This document shows positions 23,653 through 36,155 of a stretch of 64,000 bases of DNA, piece by piece. The position numbers and the translations under genes were made by a program. Where the stretch lies: NCBI GenBank assembly GCA_030512295.1, contig JAULSR010000004.1:1240001-1304000 (forward strand). The letters are read 5' to 3'. The notes under the pieces were generated by a model. That model had not been told where the DNA came from. It ran no database searches and saw only the letters and a list, made by a program, of their open reading frames with translations. This DNA comes from Bombardia bombarda (taxonomy: Eukaryota > Ascomycota > Sordariomycetes > Sordariales > Lasiosphaeriaceae). Each line of letters opens with the position of its first letter. Position 1 is the stretch's first letter.

Positions 23653-26336
23653 CTACGCCAGGTACGTATACGCACCATTCTCCCGTTCAATATAATCCTT
23701 CTCAATCAGCCTGCAAAGAAAAAACAATCATGTTAGCAACCAGCCAGCACTCGTGAGCCAGATAGGAATAGGCAAATACTCACTTCTCAATATTCGCCTT
23801 AATATCCGCCGTATCCACGGCCCCCTGCTCTTGGTCTGATTAATCACCTCGGCCACGAGCTGGTTATGCGTCATCGTCTTCCTGCTCTTCATGATCCTCA
23901 CAATCGCCGCCTGCGTCTCAAACTGCCTATCGGCCGCGACCCGCTCGTGCGTCTCCTTGTTCTCCTCCTTCGTCTCCTTGAGCTGGATCTGGTTGATCTT
24001 GACGCGGTACTTTGGGTCCGCAAACGCCCGGTTGACCGTGAACGTGTCCGTCTTGTTGACATCACGGCCCTTGGGGTGCTTGGTCAGCACGCGCACTTTG
24101 GCGCACGCTAGGCTCTGCAGCGTCCGCTGCAGCTCCGCGTCCGCCATGCCCGTCGCCTGCAAGATCTGGTCAAACGAGAGCACCCCGCCGTCCTTGTTCT
24201 CGACCTCGTTGAAGAGCACGAGCACGACGGCCTGGAACGAGCTGACGAGCAGCTCCTTGGGCCCGCGGTCGAAGCGCGCCCGGACGACGCAGTGCGCCAG
24301 GTTGTGCTTCCACGTGAGCCGCCGGCCCGTGTGCTTGCTCTTGTAGTAGCTGTCAAAGTGCGTGATCTGCTCGAGCACCTCCTCGGGGAGCAGCACGCGC
24401 ACGTCGGCGTACGAGGGCCAGGCGGCGGCCGACAGGATGCTGACGCTCAGGTCGATGCCGCTGGTGGGCCGGCCCGTGCCCGCCATCCATTCCTTGTACG
24501 AGCTCATTTCTTCCTTGACCATCTCGTGGTCCTTGAACATCTGCTCGAGGTTGTGGGTGAAGCTGGAGCCGCACTCGCTCTTGAGCTTGGAGAGCATGTT
24601 TCTTTCGGCGTCCTGGCTTGCGCTGCGGCCCATGAGCAGCCGGCGGGCCAGGTCCTTCTTGTAGAAAGCTTCAAACACATCCTTGCCCTGCACGAAGCGG
24701 AAGAGCTCGAGGCCTTGATCCAGCTGCCGGTCGAGCTCGGCATCTTCGTCGCCCGTGCTTGCCACGCCGCTCTTCTCGGCGTCTGCGCGATCTCTGTTAT
24801 CCGAGAGCAGCGTCTTGGGAAGTGTCTTGAGACCGCCGCGTAGGAGCATGTCGATATACTTTGCAATCATCTCGCCCACCTTGGACGTGCCTGTGTTCCA
24901 CGCCGCAGTGATTTTGCGATCGTTGACAAAGTAGCCAAATGCTTCCCTGAGACCATACGTGAAATCCTCGTCCTTGTTGAAAGCATCCCGAATCATGATA
25001 TCCAATATCCGCCGCAGCTCCAACAAGCGGATGATCATCTCGTCGCCCCTTGTTGTATCACTCACAATAGCAGCTCCGGCCTGCCTGATATACGCCTCCC
25101 AGGGCTCTTTGAGCCGCTTCTGAATCCCCGACAACCTCAGCAAGTCGTAGAGCGCCTTCACCGACGCAAGATCATTATCCCCCAGCAGCGTCGCGACGCT
25201 TCCACCATCAAGCAGCTTGGCCGAGTACCTCTCGATCAATATCTTATGGGCGTCGTCCCTAAGCTGCCTCTTGGTCGTGCTGTCGAAATTGTACGTGTCG
25301 CAGCGGTTGCCCTCCCGCCGGAGCAGTCTCTCGCAAGCAATGATATAGTCCTTCAAACCATCCGACACGCTCCGGTCCTCAGCGAAGCGGACAAAATAGT
25401 CGTGCGACTCGGCCAGGAACTTTGGCTCAAACTTCTTGCCATAAACCCCAAACAGACGCAGCATCGTCACCGCGTCCTTGAGCAACCCCGCATCGAACCT
25501 ATCATCACCACGGCGGTCATAGTCAACCAGCTCGCACATGGCCGTCAACACCCTCTCGCCAGGCGTCCCCACCACCGCCGCCGTGGGCTCGCCCCCTCCT
25601 CCACCTCCCCCCTTGCCCCGCGACGAAAACACCGCCCTTCGAAACTGACTAATCCCCATATCATTGATCCCCGGCAAATTCTTATTACTCAACAGAAACG
25701 TCCGGTCCAGATAGCTATACATCCACCTCACCGTCATCAGCTGGCCGGTCCACGCCTTCCACTGCCCCAGCACGCTGCGCAGCACAGCCACATTATCACC
25801 CCCACCCCCACCCCCACCGCCCCCATCAGCCAGAATACGACCGAGCACGGCATCGCCCGCCAGATGCGCCTCGCACCGGTCATTCAGCGTCCTAGCCAAG
25901 TCGGACGCGTCCCCCTTACGGCACAGGTCCTCGACGCCGCGGTACAGGCGCTCCATGGGCTGCGCGGTCTGGCGGCCGGCGAAGATGGCCGTCAGGGCGG
26001 CGTCGAGCTCGGCGCGCGTGCGCGTGTAGTACTCGTTCACGCCGGCGGCCTGGGTCGGCGTCGATGGGCGGAGGTTCTTGATGACGAGCTTGCGCGCGCC
26101 CATGTGCGGCTGGAGGAAGGCGGGCCTCTTGACCATGCCGCCGCCGCCGCGGGTGAGGTCGATGACCTCGGGGCGCTTGCCCTGGACTATGGCTGACATT
26201 ATGGCTGGGGTTGGAGCGTGGTGGTCGGAACGGACTCGCTTGGGGTCGGGGGGCCGCTGCCGCTGCCGCTGCCGCCCGGGACGGACCACCGGGCGTTGGG
26301 GTTGGAGTCGACGCGGTGTCTGCGCTTAGCAGGTGG

Positions 26337-26368
<32 letters not shown>

Positions 26369-26459
26369 GGGCTTGTGTTGTCTGTGGTGGTGGTGGTGGT
26401 GGCGACGAAGTCGGGTGGGCGGCGCCGTCAAACGGTGGCTCGCCTGTGGATGGATGCAT
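23653..26459 (-). CDS. CUL4: Cullin-4 (CUL4), with frame breaks at G/C runs
   Basis: Scaffold of the CRL4 ubiquitin ligase, which in the family pairs with DDB1 and an RBX1 RING protein and is activated by neddylation. The core shows VIDLTRG, then GARKLVIKNLRP, cullin repeats, the cullin-homology domain (QGLELFRFVQGKDVFEAFYKKDLARRLL) and the NEDD8 site context IVRIMKSRK (Lys codon 23887-23889). The C-terminal winged helix is broken: after QTKSRG the next residues AVDTADIKANIEK sit one frame over. Adding one G to the G5 run (plus-strand C5, 23821-23825) restores it. An intron at 23711-23783 then leads to LIEKDYIERENGAYTYLA and a TAG at 23653. At the N-terminus MHPSTGEPPFDG, poly-Q and PPAKRRHRVDS lie in another frame from MSAIVQGKRPEVIDLT; one more C in the C6 run (26248-26253) would join them, giving 911 aa. 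A simpler alternative is a start at 26199 or 26289. Confidence 0.87.
23711..23783 (-). other. CUL4 last intron
   Basis: 73 nt on the minus strand: donor GTGAGT starting at 23783, branch-like GCTAAC, acceptor TTTGCAG ending at 23711. It joins ..ANIEK to LIEKDYIER, the conserved cullin C-terminus, in the restored frame. Confidence 0.9.
26336..26369 (-). repeat. (CAA)n microsatellite coding poly-Gln in CUL4 N-terminus
   Basis: About eleven CAA units on the minus strand (GTT on plus), reading as a run of eleven Gln between an acidic/proline-rich start and the basic PPAKRRHRVDS segment. Confidence 0.8.
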
Positions 26460-29400
26460 GGACCTTGGGAGGTCCTGCAGCAGGTGTTGTGCACCTTCTA
26501 CCCGGATCTCCAAAATTCTCGCTGCTTTTCCCTTATCTTGCGTAGGTTGTTGAGGTAGGTGTGATGGCCCAGTTCCGACGGTTTGCGGGGCCCGATCTAT
26601 CGGATCTTGAATTCGTGCGGATGCTCCGGTTCCAATTCCCTCCCAATCCGACCATTCGATTCTGCTTTCTCTCTCGTATATCGGGTAAGTAATCTGGGTA
26701 GGAATGCTGTCGACTAGGTTTGGTTCGATGTCAAAGCTGTGGCCCTGCGTATGGAAGTTTAGCTTTGGAGTTTAAGGTAGCTGCCGACTTGTGCTGTGTT
26801 GTTGTTGTGTATGACGACGGAGTTAACGATAACATTCCCGCGCGGGCTGCTTCTCACAGTGGCTATCGCAGTGGCATTTGCCCTGTCGTCCTAGCCAGTC
26901 TCCGCATATCCACCGCCGATTACTGTATCGCACACTGTGGGCCGCATCCCCGCTGTGGGGGGGATTTAACGTTGATAAGCGACTGGGGCATCCTAGCGGG
27001 CATAAAGGCAGCAAGGTAAATATGAGGGTTAGGGTTTGACGTGTATCACAGACGACTGTTTCCAGAATAGGGGGTGAAGAAGCATCATCACTCATGTATT
27101 TATTCTCAATCAAGTCTTGTCTTACAGCTTTAGAACTATCTGCTGTTCCTCCGACACATATGTTAATACTGAATGGGAAAAAATATATAAACCGCACTTC
27201 AGGTCCAGATAGTGTCTTCATTGGGGGCTCACATCTTTCTCAAAACGGATGAGTATCAGGACCATAATACGATGATTGACTTTTCTACTTCGGTCTTATC
27301 CTCGTCACAAAAAGCGTTCCTGTTGGTATATATAATGGTTACGTAAACATCACTCATTCGTCTCTTAGCCTCTTAAAAAGACGGTATACCCAACAGAATT
27401 CTTAGCACTAAGTTTGGAAGTCCACCTGCAGCTAAAATATCCGAGAACACACAGGAGCTTCTATACTCATAGCAAGGCGTCAATCATCGCAATTTCAAGT
27501 AGTGTTTTTTTCAGTAGTAGACTGCTGGAAGATAATGTCCTGAGAATCCTCATGCATCAGTCATATGTATGAAACCGGGCCTCCAACTTTCTGCCATCAA
27601 CAACAGCTACACGGCCATCTCGGTCAGTGATACCATAGTTATCAGACCTAATCGTCCTATCTTGCCAGCAAAAAAAAGAGTAAAATTATAACAAAGGGTA
27701 CCAAACGAGGCCCCGACAAGCGACTCATCGTAACAATGGCCGTAAGTCAGAGTACCTACTCAGAGCTAGTCCGACAATAAACCTCTCAACATTCCCGCTG
27801 CTGCACTACATCAAAGATCTATATGTTGATGCAGTTGCCTGTGACTTGGTATATATGGCCAAAGCCCCTTTTCTTCTCAACAGTGGCGAACTTGTCAGGG
27901 CTCGATATCCCTACGGCGCTGATATGGTCTAGCAAATCTGTACACACACGGATTGCGTGCCTTGTTTTCATCACGGTTTTTATGATGTGTAACTGAGCCG
28001 GAAATGTACAAATTGAATAATGAGTCCTGACAGTCAGGAAATGGGAAAAGGGGAGAACGGAAGCTACAGAGCGCCACCGCCACTAAAGGGTCAAGCAGGC
28101 CTGCCTTGGACAAGCAACACCTTTAATTAAGGTGCGATATAGCTGAAGTCACTGTCTCCAGCTCCACAGCTCATAACAGAGGGTATAGCATGATCTGGTA
28201 AAGTATCACCAAGCCCAGAACACTTGATCGGAAATATGAAAGATGGATACGTGCCTACCTAAGCAGGCTGGATAGATGGATAAATAGGAAGACAGAGAGG
28301 TGATGATGAATGAATGTCCCCCGAACCAGGCTCGCTAGCTGGCTGCCAGCGACGTCCACTTGCTTGCTCCGGGCTTCATCTTCTTGCGGAGTGTTGAAGC
28401 GGTGGCCTGCCTGGCCGCTACGCCGCCGGACCTTCATTCTCCTCGCCATTGTCCGCCTATCTTCTATGGAAAGGGATATGGCCCATGACTGGCAGATACC
28501 ACGAGACGGGCGCCGAGCTTGTTTGTTTGTTTCAGGCCTCACAAGCACACACTAGCTGATCCCGCTACTGGTGATATGGACGGTACGGGTTACCCAGATA
28601 GGAGTAGATAGACACAAATCATCGGCCGCAACCGTGGCGACAATTTGCTAGAACCAAAAGGGGAGAATTGAAAGGATTTCATTTAGTCTGTCTGCCTGCC
28701 TGTCTACCTACGTAACCCGATACTCCAGCTCACTCACCCGCTCGATCGGCCTGGCTTGTTACATTTGCCCGGTGATGCGTTATGGTACATGCCCGGAACG
28801 GATGTACGGACCTCCATCTCGGCTGCCCCTATCAACCGCCAGCTATCATAAGATATAGACCTGCTTAACGCCTCTGTAAAATTCATGCACTGTGTTGGAG
28901 CGGAGAGTGAGTGAGTGAGGAGTGAGTGGGTGGATTGGTCGTCCGGACCAAAGCTCCGCATCCTTTCACTCACCCGTTGACAGTCAACGATCCCATATCT
29001 TGATTAGGTATTAAGACAAAAGAATAGTAAGTGGAAGAAGGTAATACATGATCTTTCAATCATTCGTTGCCTCTGGGAGAGGCACAAGCACACCAGGCAA
29101 CGCAGAATACCTCGGGACACCACGCCGTTGATGTTCATAAACCCACCGCCACTTGGCAGACACGAGCCCATCATCCTTTCTCCGGGACTGTTTCGAGGCG
29201 TGGGCCGGCCACCCGTCCCGGGATAACATCTTGAACAGTGTGTGTCATGTGTTTGTGTGCCCGGGTAAGCTCAGCCAGAGCCAGCAGTAATACCGGTCTT
29301 ATTCTCAAAGCATTCACTTCTCAGACACCCGACACTGTCGCGTCATGTCCCGGAACACAGTTTATCACGGTAAACGGCAGATGGCAGACAAAAACGGGAT

Positions 29401-30460
29401 TGAGGCTGATGATGGTGATGCCGATGAGTTTCGGTGTGTCTGTTATACGATCAGCATGTTTCTTCTCATCATGAGACAGGAATGATACGACGGATGGAGC
29501 CGAGGTTTTCTTTCACATTTCCCACCACATTTTCCCGGCTTTCCGGTGAGTGCCAGCCTAGGTACCGAGGCGGATGTGGGTTTAGGTGTCAAGGTTTGCT
29601 TGCGTCTGCTGCTACTACAGCTATGTGCTCTTTTGCCAACTAACTGTCACGAGTGGCAAGTGCTATCTATAACCTATCTACTGGACTGACTGTCAATTAT
29701 TGGTGACTTCGGATTTGTGCGGATATAAATGTTTATTTTGACTCAAAATGGATTGCTCACTCAGAGTCAGAGGTGGGTCCTCCTTTCCCGATTTCCTAAG
29801 GAATAAGACAAGAATCCCATCTTTACCATCAGCAAATGTGATGTCACCAAATCAGCCGCCTGCCTGCCTGCTTTCCCTCTGACGCAGATCTCGTATGGAA
29901 TGACAAGCACTCCGGGAGGCGGCTCTTATAAGAGGATAAATTGCCCCCAGATTGAACAGTACATATAAACTCTTGCTCCAACATACTAGTCTTAGTCACG
30001 GGAAAAGAAAGACAAACCGAACTTAAACTCCTGGATTAATGGCTTATGTGGGAAACTCCGGATTTATGGACACAAGCAACAAGTAACGTTGCAGATCCCA
30101 TGTTGTCGGCCCAAAGCCGGCAGAGAAAAAAAGGACCCTTCCCGATGGTTTTAATTGATTACACCTGTGGGCGCGCGGGCGGGAGAAAGCCGTCAAGAAA
30201 AAAGTCGGTTCCCGGTTGAGCAAGACGGCCTGGGGTAGGCAGAAAGGTTCGCTTGAACAAGCAAGCAATCAATCAATCAATCAATCCCGCGTAAGCCATC
30301 TATCTCGCGGGCGGTAAAAGTCAAAAAGACTGGTTTCTATCCAGGAACCTGGAGGACCTTATATTAGGCGACACATATTAATGACGCAGAGCATTAAGCT
30401 CCTGCCTTTCGCAGTGGCTGCTTGCCAGCTAAAGGTTCCGATATGAAGCCTGTTCGAACA
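26460..30460. other. CUL4 upstream region, no gene seen
   Basis: Starts with the CUL4 leader and promoter and continues as AT/GC-mixed non-coding DNA. Frames are all short and without domains. One GGGTTAGGG at about 27025 is the only telomere-like match. An (AATC)5 run lies at 30267-30286. I recognise no tRNA, 5S or spliceosomal RNA gene. Confidence 0.5.
30267..30286. repeat. (AATC)5 microsatellite
   Basis: Five perfect AATC units in intergenic DNA. Confidence 0.85.
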
Positions 30461-31322
30461 GGATTTGTGTGTGGTCGCCAAGCCTGAGAAAATATACGAC
30501 GGGGACAGACGAATCTGGAGACGATATATTTACCCGGGTTCTGAACTCTCGTCTATCGTGCGACCCCCCTGCTCCTCCAGATCTGCCATCTCGGCAAGCA
30601 GCAGCAGCCTGGAGTCAAAACCGACTGACAGGTGTAACGAGGGAACGAACGACTCCCATGGTCGATGAATGGAGTGGGCGATTGACATTCATATTGCCGA
30701 CTGTTGTGACGGAGTTGCACGATCCGGTCAGGATTTACAGACGGCCATCTGAGCTTTCCTCAAGAATGATCAGCGAGCCCATAAATGCGGTCCCTTCTCA
30801 GATCATCAGAGTTGGGACGAATATGTGAGGATGGGACGGTCAAGTTCCGTGCTGCTTGGATTGGAGGGATTCTTCGCTCATATAACATTCGTTGCTGGTC
30901 ATATGCCGTGTCGTCGCGCCTGTCAATTGCAGCCGCTTATTTCCGTGGCTTCCCCTCGAAGACTTCGAGAAGCCTCCTTCAGATTAATGGGGCCACTACC
31001 GGATATTGGCGATCATGACGGGGAGAGAGTGATTATCTTGGTGGGTTGAGGTTTTGGAAACAATTAGCCGCAGTTTCAGGTCTCGTGCATGCCGAATAGA
31101 CACAGACAGCACCACCTCAACCCACTTACTCTCGGCTCTTGTTGTGCCCAGCCCGAAAACCTGGCCGGCTGGAATCTCGGCATCTGGAACGTACAAGTAA
31201 TGCCATGGGAGGAAGGGGGGGCGAGATTTCGGTGAAGTATGAGAGAATGGACGACGACGAAATCCTCTGTTCCAACCGTAGGAAGGAACAGAAGCGAGCC
31301 ACAACGAGCAGGCAAACAGATA

Positions 31323-31325
<3 letters not shown>

Positions 31326-31353
<28 letters not shown>
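31326..31353. repeat. (GT)14 microsatellite
   Basis: 28 nt of perfect GT dinucleotides. Confidence 0.9.
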
Positions 31354-33075
31354 CTAGAGTGGTTCAATAAAACGGACCCGCAACGAAAGCGACGAGTGTG
31401 GTAGCCTTGTAGGCGTGTCAACAAAGCCCGGGAGTGTTGTCGATACGTGCCTCTGAAGATCGACGTAGCAACGAGTGGAATGAGACCATCTGCCCGGACC
31501 TGTCATCTGCTAGACTAGTGACAGCACCTGCTGCAAGGTCCTAGACTGCCTCCCATCAAGCTCCCAACATGATGTGTGCTATCAGAGCTCGAAGAAGTAG
31601 AACCGTGCCTACGACGATGTGGTGGAATACCGATAGAATTCAGTTTGCCTCGCTTGGGATCAACGCCCCAGGATAGCAGGATTATCAGAATAATCCCTAG
31701 CTGAGGCGTCCTCACAACTACCGACACCTCCTCCACCTGCACAGATATATCAAGTTATGCGCTTCGAGAGCCACAAACGGAATGTGCGGAGTATGTCCCA
31801 ATGATTATTCCATCTTGGGCTTAACAGAAGAGAAAGAAAGAGCCTCTGGCACCCCTCATGACCAAAGACCAGGCACGGCAGGCAACTGAACCCATCAGTG
31901 GCGGCAGCGAAGGCACTTGTCTCCTCAGAGTATGGTTCGTCATCCTTCATGGTGGTATTGCATCCAATCCAAGTGTGGAAAGGGTCCCAAGCGCGCTGAA
32001 TAGGCCCAGAGCGCGTGGAGGACATCAACCAACTGGCCGAGGGGCCGAACCGAAGGACCGTCAATGCGGGGTGACCGGCCCTTTTTGCACACTAGCTGAT
32101 GTATTGTTGACCACTTCGTCCACTGCCAGCCGTCTGGTCTGATGTTGCCGAGTTAAGAAAGCCCCAGAACAAAACGCCATATCCTGCAAATCTTTAGCCG
32201 GATCCCATATGCGAACTGGTGATAGTTTGTCTTTTAGTCCAGGTTCCTGGGCGGCACTCCACAATGGCAGGCACAGCCAGTCCGGGTCATTGATTCCATA
32301 CCATTCGGAATTATCGCTCACGATTCACTCGACCATGATCATCTCCAACTGTTAGCTTTACGGCTTTCATCATGATTCTAGATTTGGAATCGAGCGATGG
32401 AGAAAAGCGGATCCAATCAGAAGATGATGGCCTGGCCGGCAGTTGGCTGGTCACCCTATCCGGCGGCTCTGGGGAACCTACAACGCGAGGTGTAGAAGGG
32501 GAGTGCGAAAGATGAGAGATGGACAGCAGCAAGTTGCATATGGCTGTTGCCGGTAGTGTTAAATTATCTGGAAGCGATCCGGGTATGTGGCTATCTGTAC
32601 AACGTAGCAATAGTAGTGCAGCAGTAGCGAACTGGCGGCAGGGGGAGCTAGGTGGCTAGGTAGGTAGTTAAGGTAGTTAAGGTAGGCAAGCTCATAGGTA
32701 GGTAGCCTGGGGCGGGATGTCATACAGCGAGTGGGACGACGCGTGACTGCGTATAACCAGACCAGACTTGTCCAGCTCGGCTCATAAATGTACCAACGTC
32801 AGGCCTTCCATGTTTGTATTTGCAGCCTTGTGTGCGTAAAGGCTGCGGTGTCCCGTCCTTCTTCTAATGTGGACAGCTGGCTGTGGCCTGTACATGGTCT
32901 GCGTGGATCCAATGCTTGAGAAGGAAGGTGAAGTGGCTCGGGACCGACGAGTCTGGTATAATAGCATGGCGGGCTATTTCTCGGCGGATATTCTGACATC
33001 CGTGGGCGATACTCATTTAGATGTTTCGTCAGAGCCGGAGGCAAGAGTGGCTAGTGGTTGCTGGACACAGGCCCG

Positions 33076-33078
<3 letters not shown>

Positions 33079-33106
<28 letters not shown>
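33079..33106. repeat. (CA)14 microsatellite
   Basis: 28 nt of perfect CA dinucleotides. Confidence 0.9.
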
Positions 33107-33107
<1 letters not shown>

Positions 33108-35470
33108 CGCACCCATTTTTGCTTATGGGATGATTATGAGGGCCTTATGGAGGCTATTTCTGTGCCGCGTCAAGCCACCCAGTCGCCAGTCGCCAGTCAC
33201 CAGTCGCCTGGGGAATCCCGGGGTGTGAGTGGCAGGGCGGCCCTATGTGTGGACTGTGGTCCATCGTGTGTGTAGCACTGGTCAAATACTGGTGTGTGAT
33301 TCGTCTGGCTATCTCCGTCTACTTGGCGATACTCGACCCCGGATGCAGACGACTGATGCAACGCTAGAGTGTTTGAGCCAGATTGGTACAACTCTGTATC
33401 GCGGGGTATGCAGCAGAGTCGTGTGGAGGGACATGGCACTTTTTTTCGTTCGACGGCGAGCGTCACCAGAACCGGGATATTGCGCGAAGTGGTCGTGTCG
33501 CACTTTCTCTGATACAAATGGCTGAGGAAGTAGGGAAGGGGCCATGGTGCGACCAGTCTGCACCTTCCCCGCGATATCTTTGAGAACCAGGGACGCTAAT
33601 AACAACTGGGGCTAGAACTTCCGAACAAGCCCTGGAAAATAAATTAGTGTTTAAAAAACAATAAACGGTCTGTTTTGCATTTTACGTTATAAAACGGAGC
33701 ATTGACGTGAACCAAAGGATTGGCAACGAAAGCGGCGTTTGGTGCGAGGGCACGGAGGGATCACGGTCGCCCCATGACTTGGATCTTCAACAGAGCTGGC
33801 CTTGACTGAGTCGAACAGCAGTATATAACGGGACGCTATGCAGCCATGTAACTTCTCTGCTTCGAAAGGCTGGGTTGGGCGGGGCAGACAACTAGATAGT
33901 TGCAACGACTCCTGGTTCCAGTGCCCGACACCGCTCTGTCCTTGTAAAAGGGCCAGCTTGAAAGAAAGGCCCAAGCCCAGCAGCAACTATCCGCTCGTAC
34001 GAAGCACTAGAATAGTATACTTGAGCACAGAGTTTGTTCCACCAGGTTGTGGTGTATCGGCCACTTGTGGGAAGATACATGGCAATCGCATGACAAGTAG
34101 GCCTCGAACCAGCCATTTTTCGTTTTGTGGAAGATACTACTAGCCCTCTCCCAGTTTGTTTCTGTTGGTGCGGAACATGAACTAAGAACAAAACCAGAAA
34201 CCATATCGTCTTTTCTGCTGAGTGAGATAGGTGATACCTCGGGAGGAGCGAGAGGGGTGCGGTGCGATGGATCCTGGAAGGAGGAACTTTCGAGCCTCTT
34301 CAACACCATAAGCCAAGACTTTTGACCAGTGTTGGTATGTGGACGAGGGAAGGAGAATAAAACAAGCACCGCCGCGCCGCGCGACAGGGCCGCTTGCCGG
34401 CGTCAAGGGACGGGACGATGATCGAGGGGCCCCACTCCCAGTTATCTATCCCTACCGAAAGCGGCACACACCTGAGAGAGATAATAATTACCTGAGGCTT
34501 AGGTAACTCTTGACTTATACACAGTACGTTGTCGTCGACCTGGAAAGGTTGTTGGAAGTCGGACAAACAGAAAACCCACCCCAAGCATGGAACATGACGA
34601 GTCGACGATAGAGGCGGACGATAGAGGCGGGGGGTAGGGCAGAACGCGGGTGGTGTAGTGTTGTGTGCTGTGTAGGGAAAGAACAACCCACCCTCCACCT
34701 GCTTGGCTCCAGGTCGCTCTCTCTCTTTTCTTTCCATTTTCTCCTACTCCATCAGTTCCAGCTCGGCCCCGAGGGCCCTGCACCACGACCCGGAGAACGA
34801 AACCCATGGTCCGCCCAAGGATCACCATCCAGACTTGGAGTAGCACTCCATAATTTCTCCGACAGCAAATTACATGACAGCCTGCCTGGTGGCCCCCGTT
34901 GTTCCATGTTTCCAGTGTCCGGGCTAATGCTCGGGAGGTGTGTGTGTGTGGTGGTAGATTGTAATGGTGGTGGTGGTGGTGGTCGTTCTTACCTGCCTCG
35001 TCTTTGCAGCCACAGCGTGCATACGTTACACCTCTACTGGGTATTGCCCCACACTCATTCTGCTTCTGCCATTGGTCAAGAGCTGATAGATGCTTCCCGC
35101 TTCGCCCGCCTGTCGACTGTCTCCATGCTGCTCCTGCCTCGATCGCCAGAGGAATGCCTCAAGGCCCCCCAGTGGTGTGCACCGCATCCCAAAGCTTGAA
35201 CTGTGTATGGATGGACTTGGTGAAGATCTCTGTTTACTGCAGACAGGCAGGCAGGTAAACCCCCCACCAGGTTTTATAACTAGAACAGGCAACGAATGTA
35301 CCTCATGTAATGCGTTGAAGTATTACGATGGATGTATTTAACGAATGGATACACAGCACTAGCTGAGGTTGTGTTTATACACATCCAAATATCCTCTACA
35401 CCTACCTCACGACAACTGAATGAAGCTACCTCTGTTGTTTGATTAGCCACAATATAGAGTTTAAGCGGCA

Positions 35471-36124
35471 TCCATGATCCATCCCCCCGCCCTCCTCCCC
35501 CCCCCCCATTTTCCAATCCACGTCCCTCCACTAGGTCTAACCCCCCTTTTCCCCGCCGCCGCCGCCGCCGGCGAAGCGGGCCCCATCGTGCCCATCGTGG
35601 GGCAAGGTTTTTATGAACCGGGAATCAGGGTCACATCAGATCCAACCACGGGTGCTGGCGAACCCTGTTGAGCCCGTCTTTTGAACCAGGACCCCTGCGC
35701 CACCACAGGGTTAGCAATGTGCGACTTGCATCGCTGGCGCCGGGCTGTGTACAGATACTTGCGCAAATCTCGACAGACAAACTTAACTACACAGTACCTA
35801 CCTCGAGCCTATTCCTACCCTACGTGCCGTGTCATCGTCCTGTTCAGAAGAGAATAAGCGTCGACTGCCAGGCTGGCACAAAAACTGCGCGTGTTGCACG
35901 TTGCACCGGCCGTCCAGAAATGCAAATCACACAACAACAGCAACGGGCACTTGCCTATGGAGACCCATTATCAAGTCCAGATTACAAATAGTGCAAATGT
36001 GGACTGTAAGTCGTCGGTAGTCAAGGAAAAGATTCCGACAGCCCTTCGTTCAATGACAATAACACAATCACGCTGGAAAGTAGTGTATGGGGGGGATTTG
36101 CACCATGAGGATTTGCACATGGTG

Positions 36125-36155
<31 letters not shown>

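Larger units (their letters stand above)
30461..35470. other. Middle of the CUL4-velC intergenic region, no gene seen
   Basis: Contains a (GT)14 tract (31326-31353), repeated TAGGTAG / TTAAGGTA units (32640-32705), a (CA)14 tract (33079-33106), short CAGTCGC tandems (33179-33210) and a (GGT)n run (34964-34984). CT-rich stretches, such as 34715-34760, look like promoter or leader sequence, but no linked coding exon with family resemblance was found. Confidence 0.5.

Noticed and set aside
25246..26196. 316-aa frame on the plus strand
   Set aside because: Antisense to CUL4, without domains; CUL4 frame is conserved.
25916..26494. 192-aa minus-strand frame with poly-His and poly-Asn
   Set aside because: Third-frame reading of the same CAA/CAC repeats; CUL4-like motifs lie in the other two frames.
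27020..27040. Telomere-like GGGTTAGGG
   Set aside because: Only about one and a half units; not an interstitial telomere array.
34080..34110. tRNA T-arm-like CCTCGAACC (minus strand GGTTCGAGG); similar matches near 16315, 36825 and 43050
   Set aside because: The flanking bases do not form a T stem and no D arm or acceptor stem is found at matching distance.
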